Shown one piece after another: positions 57,200 to 64,000 of a DNA stretch of 64,000 nucleotides. Numbering within the stretch: position 1 is the stretch's first letter; every line of letters starts with the position of its first letter. This DNA is from Acidobacteriota bacterium (GTDB taxonomy: Bacteria; Acidobacteriota; Blastocatellia; Pyrinomonadales; Pyrinomonadaceae), in assembly GCA_016703965.1 (NCBI GenBank), contig JADJBB010000025.1, positions 124,001-188,000 of the forward strand, given 5' to 3'. The notes below the pieces were generated by a model, which saw only the letters and a list, made by a program, of their open reading frames with translations, was not told the origin of the DNA and ran no database searches. Made by a program: the position numbers and the translations under genes.

Positions 57200-57577
57200 A
57201 TGAGCTATCAAATGCAGCCAATGGGCCCGATGTCTCTGCAAACGGCCGAAGAAAAACAGATGGGGATGTTCCTGCATCTCTCGGGACTTGCTTTCGCACT
57301 GGTGTTTCCGCTCGGGATCGTTTTGCCGATCATACTTTGGCAGACCCAGAAGGATAAGATGCCGGCACTCGATGCCCACGGCAAAATGGTCACCAACTGG
57401 ATGATCTCGGCAACGATCTACTTTTTCGTTAGCTTTATCCTGATGTTCGTCCTGATCGGATTTCTGACTACTCTTGCTGTCTTTCTTCTGGCGATCATCT
57501 TCCCGATCGTCGGCGGCATTAAGGCAAATAACGGCGAATCGTGGAATTACCCGCTAACCATCAAGTTTCTAAAGTAA
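57200..57577 (+). CDS. DUF4870-family small membrane protein
   Basis: 125 residues from the ATG at 57200 (an in-frame ATG at 57158 overlaps the sigma gene). It has three hydrophobic helices with AEEKQMGMFLHLSGLAFALVFPLGIVLPIILW and DAHGKMVTNWMISATIYFFVSF, typical of DUF4870. It sits between the sigma and anti-sigma genes with gaps of only four and three bases, so it is likely part of the same signalling unit. No biochemical function is known. Confidence 0.85.
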   Translation: MSYQMQPMGPMSLQTAEEKQMGMFLHLSGLAFALVFPLGIVLPIILWQTQKDKMPALDAHGKMVTNWMISATIYFFVSFILMFVLIGFLTTLAVFLLAIIFPIVGGIKANNGESWNYPLTIKFLK

Positions 57578-57580
57578 CGG

Positions 57581-58153
57581 ATGACGCAAGCAACTCAACA
57601 TGCGGCATTTGAATGCCCATCAGACGAGATCTCTGCCTATATTGATGGCGAGCTAGATCTCGTTCGCGAGTTGGAAATGGAATCTCATCTTGCGGTTTGC
57701 GAATCATGTTCGATCGAACTGACGCTGCAGAAGCAATTCCTCTGCAGCCTCAATTCGAGCTTGATGGAAGAGAAGGAGATAGAGCTGCCGGCAGACTTTG
57801 CAAAGCACATAGTTGCGAATGCAGAGAGTACGGTCAGCGGTCTTCGACGCCCGCGGGAGAGATACAACGCGGTATTTATCTGCGCCGCATTGGCTCTCTT
57901 CGTAATGTTTGCGATGGGAGCCGAAGCCCGGACACTTCTTGGCAGCCTCTACGGTTTTTTTGAGCAGGCAGCTGTCGTGGCTGGCTTTCTTGGCCATTTG
58001 GTTTATTCGGTTTTTATCGGCCTGGTGATCGTTTTGCGTTCCTTTGCCAGCCAGTTCCGCCTTGATGTGATCGTGGGGTTGGCTATCGCTGCGTGTTTTG
58101 GCGTGGCATTGATGTTGATTTCGCGAAAGGTCCTGAACATACGCAGGGCATGA
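57581..58153 (+). CDS. zinc-finger (zf-HC2) anti-sigma factor
   Basis: 190 residues. The N-terminal putative zinc finger has CPSDEISAYIDGELDLVRELEMESHLAVCESC (His-x3-Cys-x2-Cys near residues 41-48), the hallmark of anti-sigma factors that bind ECF sigma factors. Three hydrophobic segments follow (about 93-110, 125-150, 165-185), so it is membrane-anchored. It lies three bases after the DUF4870 gene and would control the sigma factor two genes upstream. Confidence 0.87.
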   Translation: MTQATQHAAFECPSDEISAYIDGELDLVRELEMESHLAVCESCSIELTLQKQFLCSLNSSLMEEKEIELPADFAKHIVANAESTVSGLRRPRERYNAVFICAALALFVMFAMGAEARTLLGSLYGFFEQAAVVAGFLGHLVYSVFIGLVIVLRSFASQFRLDVIVGLAIAACFGVALMLISRKVLNIRRA

Positions 58154-58237
58154 GTTTTCTCTGCATTCAAGGTGAATAATTTATTAGAGACAAGGTTCGG
58201 AGTATGTGCTTTTGCGGTTGATTACCGCGTGCCCGCC

Positions 58238-59151
58238 ATGCTCCGAACCTTTCTTGTTCTCGTATTATTCATTCCCATTCTTTGCCTCACCGCATTCGCT
58301 AATCCTGAGATCACAACTTCCGAGGACCAAACTACGGTTATCGTGAATGATGCTCCTGAACAGGACGTTATCAGCTTTGGAAAGTCGGTCATCGTGATCA
58401 AACGAGCGAAAGGCGTTCTGGTGGTCGGCGGCGACATTACGGTCGAAGGCCGCGTTGAGGGCGATGTGGCCACCATCGGCGGAAATATCGTGCAGAAAGA
58501 GAACGCCTATATCGGCGGCGAGGTCATCGCGATCGGCGGTTCGTACAAGCCGGAAAGCACTTCGCCGCTCCGAGAAGCGGGAAACAGACGATCGTCCTGG
58601 GTGTTTTCGAAGAAGAACTACGCAGTTTCGGACAGGATCCGAGCCGTGTTTTTGCCCCGAGTTTTTCGCTCGGGTTTCTGGCACAGCGGCTCTTTATCGC
58701 CCTCGTGTGGTTTGTAATTTCGCTCGTTTTCACGACGCTTGCTCCGGGAGCGGTCAGCCGGGCCGTTGCCCGTGTGCAGCTATCGTCGCTCAAGATCTTT
58801 GCGATAGGAGCGTTTTCGTTCGTGCTTATTGCCACGGCTGTCGTCGGCGGAAGCATAACGCTGCCGAATTATTTGAGTGCAACGATAGCGTTCCTCGGTG
58901 CGGTCGTCGTGCTGCTCGGTTTTGTTTTCGGCCGTGTCGTCCTTCAGGTCAGTGCCGGAAAGCTGATCCAAAAGCACTTTCTGGCGGGCAATAATCGCTC
59001 AGAAACGCTCGCCCTACTCATTGGTGTTTTAGCCTGGACGCTGGTCCTCTCGCTGCCGTATGTCTGGCTGATCGCCCTTTTTGTGATCTTCGCCGCCGGC
59101 GTCGGCCTTGTACTCACAGGCAAAACCTCACCAAAATGGCAGAATCCTTAA
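58238..59151 (+). CDS. secreted/membrane polymer-forming (bactofilin-like) protein with apparent frameshift
   Basis: The ATG at 58238 begins a signal peptide (MLRTFLVLVLFIPILCLTAFA). Next come beta-helix repeats (VLVVGGDITVEGRVEGDVATIGGNIVQKENAYIGGEVIAIGG), like bactofilin/polymer-forming cytoskeletal domains. Near 58588 the frame breaks; the +1 frame continues KQTIVLGVFEEELRSFGQDPSR and then several membrane helices (to 59151). Restoring one A in GGGAAACAG joins the halves into about 305 residues. It ends the ECF sigma operon and may be the sensor or target of the envelope response. Confidence 0.75.
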
Positions 59152-59203
59152 GCGTAATGCTTGCAGATTTTTACATTTCTTTACAAATAGCCTCGAACCT
59201 TAC

Positions 59204-59212
59204 TGCTACTAT
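59204..59212 (+). promoter_or_regulatory. possible extended -10 element
   Basis: TGCTACTAT in an AT-rich stretch between the sigma operon and the DUF5666 gene; TTTACA upstream is 21 bases away from TACTAT. Weak evidence. Confidence 0.25.
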
Positions 59213-59289
59213 TAACGTCATACTCCTTGAGAAGCGCATCTATTTGCGTTTTTGACGCGTATAAGGTTCAAGGATAAAAGTACGAAATT

Positions 59290-60528
59290 ATGGCCCAGGT
59301 TATTATATCGATCATTATTTTTCTGTTCTCAGGTGCCTTTGCTCTTGTAATGGGGCAAACGCCGACGGCTGGCGTCAAACCGACGGTTGTCGCCGGCGAT
59401 GTTGTCACGGTCGGGGATAAGAAGTTTGTCGTTAATTTCAAAAACGGTCCGGTCGACATTACCACGAGCGACAAAACTGTTTTCAAAAAGGTTGCGGCTG
59501 AAAATCCAAACTTCGCTACCGCAACGCCGGGAGCTTTTTCGGATGTTGGTGTCGGCGACAAACTTACGGTGAGCGGTATTATGTCGGAGGACGGTAAAAC
59601 GCTTCCAGCACGTACTGTTTATTTCATCACGAAGGCAGACATCGCTGCGAAGAACGCAAAAGAAAGCGGCGAATGGCAGCGTCGCGGAGTCTGGGGGAAA
59701 GTAACAGCGGTTAACGCTCAGACGAATCAGTTAACGCTGGAGACTCGCACTTTAACGGGAGCGAGCAATGTCGTCGTTACACCTAAAGAAGGTGTGAAGT
59801 TCTTTCGCTACGCTCCGGACTCGATCAAGTTTGACGAAGCCGTGACGAGCTCGCTCGCGGACACGAAGATCGGAGATATGGTTCGTGCACTTGGCGACAA
59901 GAGTTCGGACGGATTGAGCTTTTCGGCTGAGCAGATTGTCGCCGGAGCCTTCCAGACGATCGCCGGAACCGTTAAATCGATCGACGCGGCGAAGAACGAA
60001 GTCGTTATCAAAAATCTTCAGACGAATAAAGACGTAACTATCGTTATTAGTGAGACGTCTGTATTAAAGCGTTTTCCGGCCGAACAGGCAGAGATGCTCG
60101 CTCGCTTCCAGATGATGGGAGCCGGCGGCGGAGCTCGGCCGGTTGGCCAACCCGGACAGGGTGGCCAGGGCGGTGCAGCCCGCGGCACCCAACCGCCAGC
60201 AGGAAATCCGGGTACAAATCCGGGTGGAGCACCGGGAGGACAGGGCCGTCCAGGAATGGGCGGCGGGCGAGGAGCGGGTGGTGTCGAAGACATGCTCGAA
60301 CGCTCGCCAAATATTTCTGCAGCCGATCTGAAGGTTGGCGACATTATTGCTCTTTCGAGCACGAAAACATCTGACACGGCACGAATCAAAGCCATCAAGC
60401 TATTTGCCGGAGTTGAACCTTTCTTGCGGTCGGCTCAGGCGACCGGTGGGCGAGGCGGACGCGGCGGCCAGGGCGGAGTCGACGGCGGATTTAGTATCCC
60501 CGGCCTCGATGGCATCGGTTTCCCCTAA
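59290..60528 (+). CDS. secreted DUF5666-domain protein with Gly-rich segment
   Basis: 412 residues with a signal peptide (about 1-23, ALVMGQ). Three OB-like DUF5666 repeats are seen: about 30-115 (VVTVGDKKFVVNFKNG), about 135-220 (RRGVWGKVTAVNAQTNQLTLETR) and about 222-285 (TIAGTVKSIDAAKNEVVIKNL). Then a Gly/Pro/Gln/Arg-rich stretch (about 287-338), a further beta segment (ISAADLKVGDIIALSS) and a Gly-rich tail. It lies immediately upstream of a TonB-dependent receptor with a similarly Gly-rich C-terminus. A role in envelope or uptake is inferred from context only. Confidence 0.8.
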   Translation: MAQVIISIIIFLFSGAFALVMGQTPTAGVKPTVVAGDVVTVGDKKFVVNFKNGPVDITTSDKTVFKKVAAENPNFATATPGAFSDVGVGDKLTVSGIMSEDGKTLPARTVYFITKADIAAKNAKESGEWQRRGVWGKVTAVNAQTNQLTLETRTLTGASNVVVTPKEGVKFFRYAPDSIKFDEAVTSSLADTKIGDMVRALGDKSSDGLSFSAEQIVAGAFQTIAGTVKSIDAAKNEVVIKNLQTNKDVTIVISETSVLKRFPAEQAEMLARFQMMGAGGGARPVGQPGQGGQGGAARGTQPPAGNPGTNPGGAPGGQGRPGMGGGRGAGGVEDMLERSPNISAADLKVGDIIALSSTKTSDTARIKAIKLFAGVEPFLRSAQATGGRGGRGGQGGVDGGFSIPGLDGIGFP

Positions 60529-60596
60529 ATCCAGATCTCGGGCGGTGAGTATTTTCAGGACCCGCCCTTAATTTTTTATTTAACCAAACTATTATC

Positions 60597-63593
60597 ATGA
60601 AATTCATCAGACCCCTGTTTTTATTAGGAATTATATCCATGCTGGCCGTCAGCTCTGCGTTTGCGCAGGCAAACGGCAGTCTCGCCGGTACCGTCACTGA
60701 CGCGAACGGCGCAATCATCGTGGGTGCTACGGTTTCGGCTCTCTCTGCGACCGGGGCAAAGAAAGACTACATCTCAAATTCGAAAGGCGAGTACACGATC
60801 AACAGCCTCGCACCGGGCAAATACACGGTCAAAGCGATCGCTCCGAAATTCGGCTTGTATGAAAACACCGAGGTTGTGATCACTGCCGGCGAGAAGAACG
60901 AGATGTTCATCGTTCTCACGGTTGCGGGAATCGAAGAGAATGTCGATGTTTCGGTCAATGAAGGCGTCAACAACGAGCCTGAGAACAACAAAGACGCCAC
61001 CGTCCTGAAAGACAAGGATATCGAAGCCCTGCCCGACGATCCTGATGAAATGCAGGCAGCTCTGCAGGCACTTGCTGGTGCGGCGGCTGGCCCGAACGGC
61101 GGTCAGATCTACATTGATGGTTTCACCGGCGGCCAGATGCCGACCAAAGACCAGATCCGCGAGATCCGTATCAACAGCAATCCGTTTTCAGCAGAATACG
61201 ATCGTATAGGCTTTGGCCGTGTTGAGATCCTCACGCGTCCTGGTTCGGATAAATTCCGCGGTTCACTGAACGGCAGCTTTAATGACGAAAGTCTGAACTC
61301 ACGTAATCCGTTCGCACTAAATCGTGCTCCAACGCAGTCGCGTAACTTTGGCGGCAACTATTCCGGACCACTGAAGAAAGGTAAAGCGTCGTTCAATGTC
61401 GAGATAAACAACCGTCAGAATGACGATAGCTCGATCATTAACGCCCAGATCCTGGACGCTTCGCTGAACATTATTCCTTTCCGCCAGGACGTGACCCGTC
61501 CGACACGTCGTTTCTCGTTCAGCCCACGTATCGATTTCGCGATCAATGACAAGAACACGATGGTCGTCCGTTACAACTTTGGTAACGGAACCTCGAAGAA
61601 TCAGGGAATTGGCGACACGTCGCTTCTGTCGCGTGCATATAGTTCTACGAATAAAGAGAACGAACTACGATTGACGGAGACGATGATCATCAACGCGAAA
61701 ACGGTTAACGAAACGCGTTTCGAATATTCGGATAACGAAAGTAAGCAGACGGGCGATAACTCGATTCCGACGATCAACGTTTCATCGTCGTTTACCGGAG
61801 GCGGCCCGTCGATCGGCAACAGCTTTAACCGGAACAAAACTGTCGAGATCAATAATTTTACCAGCACATCATTAGGTGCTAAGAACTCATTCAAGTTTGG
61901 CGGAAAACTTCGCTATGTCGACGTTATTAACCGTTCGGAGAATAACTACGCTGGAACCTACACGTTCCCGGGCGTTTGTACGAGCGCTGCCGGATGTACG
62001 GTATCGTCGATCGAACAGTATCGCCAGAAACTCCTTGGTAATTCAAACGTGATCTATAACCCGACGCAGTTTTCGATCGCGACGGGTACCCCGGAAATAT
62101 CCATAAAACAGACGGAAATTGGACTATTCGCAACTGATGACTGGAAGATCTCGCCTGCATTGCTCTTGAGTTTTGGTCTGCGTTATGAGAACCAGACGAA
62201 CATCAGCAGCAAATTCAATTTTGCTCCGCGATTCGGGTTCGCATGGTCGCCGGGAGCCGGTGGTGCGAGGACGCCGAAAATGGTATTCCGCGGCGGTGCG
62301 GGTGTCTTTTATGAACGCTTCGGGCAGAACAACACGCTCCAGGCTCTTCGCAATAATGGTGTGAATCAGCTCAGCCTGCTTGTTAGTGCGAATGATACTG
62401 ATCCGGCTCGCCGTGCGATCGCTCTTGCGTTGCTTGCTCAGCCGGTCTTTACGACCAGCGGCGTGACGAATTCACTTACTGCCGCACAGATCCTGGCTGT
62501 ATTGCCACAGACCGCAAGTTCGATCCGTGATGTCGCGGACGATCTGCAGGCACCTTACACGATGCAGGGTGCGTTCTCTATGGAACGCAGCTTCGCGACA
62601 AACCGGTTTAATCTTGCCACGACCTTTGTCACTTCCAGGACGATCCACTCGATTCGAACCCGTAACTACAACGCACCTGTATGTGCCACGCCGACCAACT
62701 GTGTGGGTGCCGTTCGTCCTATCCCGACGAAGGGAAACATCAACGTATTTGAATCGAGCGGTGTTATTAATTCGAACCGACTAAACGTAAATTTCCGTGC
62801 AAACATCAGCGCTAAGTATTCGATCAATGTAAACTACGGACTTGGTTTCTCGAATGGCGATGATGACACGCCTGCTTACATGTACGATTTCACCGGTGAA
62901 TATGGTAGGGCTCGCGGCGACGTGCGTCACAATGTCTCGATCTTCGGCAATGTTACGCTTCCATGGGGCATCAGCATGAATCCTTTCGTGACGATGCGTT
63001 CGGGCAATCCGTTCAACATTACGAGGGGAACCGATTCGAACGGTGACGGGTTCTTTACCGAACGTCCAACTTTTGGCGAGCTGCAGGCACGATGCCAGCA
63101 GTTAGCCCTGACAACGTCATTCTGCGACGTCGGCGGCAACAGCCTTACAGATATCGTGCCCCGCAACTACGGCGAAGGTCCAAAGAGCATTACGATCAAT
63201 TTGAACATGCGTAAAAATTTTGGGTTCGGTAAAACTGCGGCTCAGAGAGCAGGTAATGCCGGCGGCGGTGCTCCTGGTGCAGGCGGCGGCATGTCTATCC
63301 CCGCTATGGTGATGGCAAGCGGCGGTGGCGGCGGCGGAATGCGAGGCGGCATGGGCGGCGGCGGATTCGGTGGCGGCGGCGATGCTCGCAAGCCCTACAA
63401 TCTGAGCGTTGGTATCAACGTCCAGAACCTATTCAACATCGTAAACCTTAACACTCCATCCGGAAGCCTTAGCTCGAGCCGTTTTGGCCAATCCACCTCG
63501 ACCGGCGGCGGATTCGGTGGTTTTGGAGGATTCGGCGGCGGCGGAGCGAGTGCGAATCGTAGGATCGAACTAAATATGCGATTTAACTGGTAA
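60597..63593 (+). CDS. TonB-dependent receptor, Oar-like, with carboxypeptidase-regulatory domain and Gly-rich insert
   Basis: 998 residues; signal peptide (about 1-24). The N-terminal CarboxypepD_reg-like domain (about 26-113; GSLAGTVTDANGAIIVGATV) is typical of large Acidobacteriota receptors. The plug (about 130-230) has TVLKDKDIEALPDDPDEMQ, GGQIYIDGFTGGQMP, IREIRINSNPFSAEYDRIGFGRVEILTRPG. The beta barrel runs to the end, finishing RRIELNMRFNW, the terminal aromatic of outer-membrane proteins. A Gly-rich loop (about 885-935) and a final Gly-rich segment are unusual. It would import a large substrate (peptide, glycan or siderophore), not identifiable here. Its plug segment closely matches the cassette in DUF4139 paralogue B. 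Confidence 0.93.
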   Translation: MKFIRPLFLLGIISMLAVSSAFAQANGSLAGTVTDANGAIIVGATVSALSATGAKKDYISNSKGEYTINSLAPGKYTVKAIAPKFGLYENTEVVITAGEKNEMFIVLTVAGIEENVDVSVNEGVNNEPENNKDATVLKDKDIEALPDDPDEMQAALQALAGAAAGPNGGQIYIDGFTGGQMPTKDQIREIRINSNPFSAEYDRIGFGRVEILTRPGSDKFRGSLNGSFNDESLNSRNPFALNRAPTQSRNFGGNYSGPLKKGKASFNVEINNRQNDDSSIINAQILDASLNIIPFRQDVTRPTRRFSFSPRIDFAINDKNTMVVRYNFGNGTSKNQGIGDTSLLSRAYSSTNKENELRLTETMIINAKTVNETRFEYSDNESKQTGDNSIPTINVSSSFTGGGPSIGNSFNRNKTVEINNFTSTSLGAKNSFKFGGKLRYVDVINRSENNYAGTYTFPGVCTSAAGCTVSSIEQYRQKLLGNSNVIYNPTQFSIATGTPEISIKQTEIGLFATDDWKISPALLLSFGLRYENQTNISSKFNFAPRFGFAWSPGAGGARTPKMVFRGGAGVFYERFGQNNTLQALRNNGVNQLSLLVSANDTDPARRAIALALLAQPVFTTSGVTNSLTAAQILAVLPQTASSIRDVADDLQAPYTMQGAFSMERSFATNRFNLATTFVTSRTIHSIRTRNYNAPVCATPTNCVGAVRPIPTKGNINVFESSGVINSNRLNVNFRANISAKYSINVNYGLGFSNGDDDTPAYMYDFTGEYGRARGDVRHNVSIFGNVTLPWGISMNPFVTMRSGNPFNITRGTDSNGDGFFTERPTFGELQARCQQLALTTSFCDVGGNSLTDIVPRNYGEGPKSITINLNMRKNFGFGKTAAQRAGNAGGGAPGAGGGMSIPAMVMASGGGGGGMRGGMGGGGFGGGGDARKPYNLSVGINVQNLFNIVNLNTPSGSLSSSRFGQSTSTGGGFGGFGGFGGGGASANRRIELNMRFNW

Positions 63594-63621
63594 ACCAAAA
63601 ACCGTTTAATTTAATCAAACT

Positions 63622-63661
63622 AAAGAGAGTCTGAAACGTAATAGTTTCTGACTCTCTTTTT
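63622..63661 (+). terminator. rho-independent terminator after the TonB-dependent receptor
   Basis: AAAGAGAGTC(T)GAAAC pairs with GTTTC(T)GACTCTCTTT, followed by a T run. Confidence 0.85.
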
Positions 63662-63695
63662 GATTTAGCACTCGATTTTTGCGAACCTCAACATT

Positions 63696-64000
63696 ATGAA
63701 ACTTACGCTAGCATCTCTTACCGCCATTGTTGTCCTTGGATCCATTTGTTATGCCCAGCCTGGAGCTACGGGCAAACCGGCGGAGAAGCCATCTGCAGCC
63801 TTGACCGCTAGTGCTGGAGCCACTGCTCCGCTCGATATTGCGAAGGCCGCTCTCGCGGCACACGGCGGCGACAAGCTAAAAAAACTCCAGAGCTTTTTCG
63901 TTAAAGGATCGGTCGATGTTAGTTTTCAAGGACAGAGCCTGCCGGGAGCTTTCTCGACAGCCTTTAGCGGCGAAAAATACTATTTTGAGATAGTCACCCC
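63696..64000 (+). CDS. secreted protein, partial at the window edge
   Basis: The frame is open from the ATG at 63696 to the end of the window (about 101 codons, truncated). It starts with a signal peptide (KLTLASLTAIVVLGSICYAQ), then a Pro/Ala-rich linker and DIAKAALAAHGGDKLKKLQSFFVKGSVDVSF. The AHGG-DKLKKLQS-FF-KG pattern resembles LolA-like outer-membrane lipoprotein-sorting folds common in secreted acidobacterial proteins, but only the N-terminus is visible. It follows a terminator, so it has its own promoter. Confidence 0.6.
   Translation, partial: MKLTLASLTAIVVLGSICYAQPGATGKPAEKPSAALTASAGATAPLDIAKAALAAHGGDKLKKLQSFFVKGSVDVSFQGQSLPGAFSTAFSGEKYYFEIVT

Noticed and set aside
58238..59151. 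Two separate small membrane proteins
   Set aside because: The second frame has no natural start with a ribosome binding site and continues the first after one added A.

Overview
The window looks like a chromosomal segment of an Acidobacteriota bacterium, most likely class Blastocatellia. The inference rests on an Oar-type TonB-dependent receptor with an N-terminal carboxypeptidase-regulatory-like domain, DUF4139, DUF2846 and DUF5666 secreted proteins, a cohesin-tailed secretin next to GspG-like pseudopilins, and GC-rich core genes. No phage, IS element or CRISPR array was seen.

Layout. 0.1-5.4 kb: a P-loop NTPase; a metal-resistance group on the minus strand (Met/His-rich secreted protein, MerR regulator, YHS-YHS-HMBD-P1B ATPase); and a secreted CAP protein preceded by a probable GEMM/c-di-GMP-I riboswitch that ends at its ribosome binding site. 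5.5-13.2 kb: housekeeping genes ispE, tRNA-Gln(TTG), prs, rplY, pth, rpsF, rpsR, rplI, a damaged nhaA, and dnaB. Almost every gap here carries a hairpin built from short (about 7-base) tandem units. 13.3-22.3 kb: DinB/YfiT-like enzyme, DUF5009 membrane protein, two DUF4139 paralogues with different TonB-plug-like cassettes in the same place, a DUF2846 protein, and two overlapping related 142-residue proteins. 22.7-34.7 kb: sucC, two lipoproteins, pepA, smpB, tRNA-Gln(CTG), a thioesterase, an isochorismatase-like hydrolase, a UvrD/PcrA helicase and a large secreted helical protein. 34.7-39.7 kb: the minus-strand translation cluster rplM-rpsI-rpsB-tsf-pyrH-frr and a Nudix hydrolase.

39.7-45.9 kb is a carotenoid cluster: polyprenyl diphosphate synthase, phytoene synthase, CrtI-type desaturase, a UbiA-family lycopene-elongase-like prenyltransferase, and a fusion of a CruF-like hydratase with type I isopentenyl-diphosphate isomerase. 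Together they suggest C45/C50 (bacterioruberin-like) carotenoids. 46-51.5 kb: coaBC, family 4/5 uracil-DNA glycosylase, a secreted isoaspartyl peptidase/asparaginase, cinA. 51.7-56.4 kb: a type II secretion/type IV pilus-like set (secretin, two pseudopilins, PilM/GspL-like protein). 56.6-59.2 kb: an ECF sigma factor operon with a zinc-finger anti-sigma factor and membrane proteins. 59.3-64 kb: DUF5666 protein, TonB-dependent receptor and the start of a further secreted protein.

Two cross-cutting observations. First, at least twenty intergenic or in-gene inverted repeats share one architecture but have locus-specific unit sequences; some lie in frame inside coaBC, a DUF5009 gene, the uracil-DNA glycosylase gene and a pseudopilin leader. 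Second, five genes, including the essential rplM and dnaB, are frame-disrupted. At least three of these are one-base changes in short homopolymers, so the underlying sequence probably contains indel errors.
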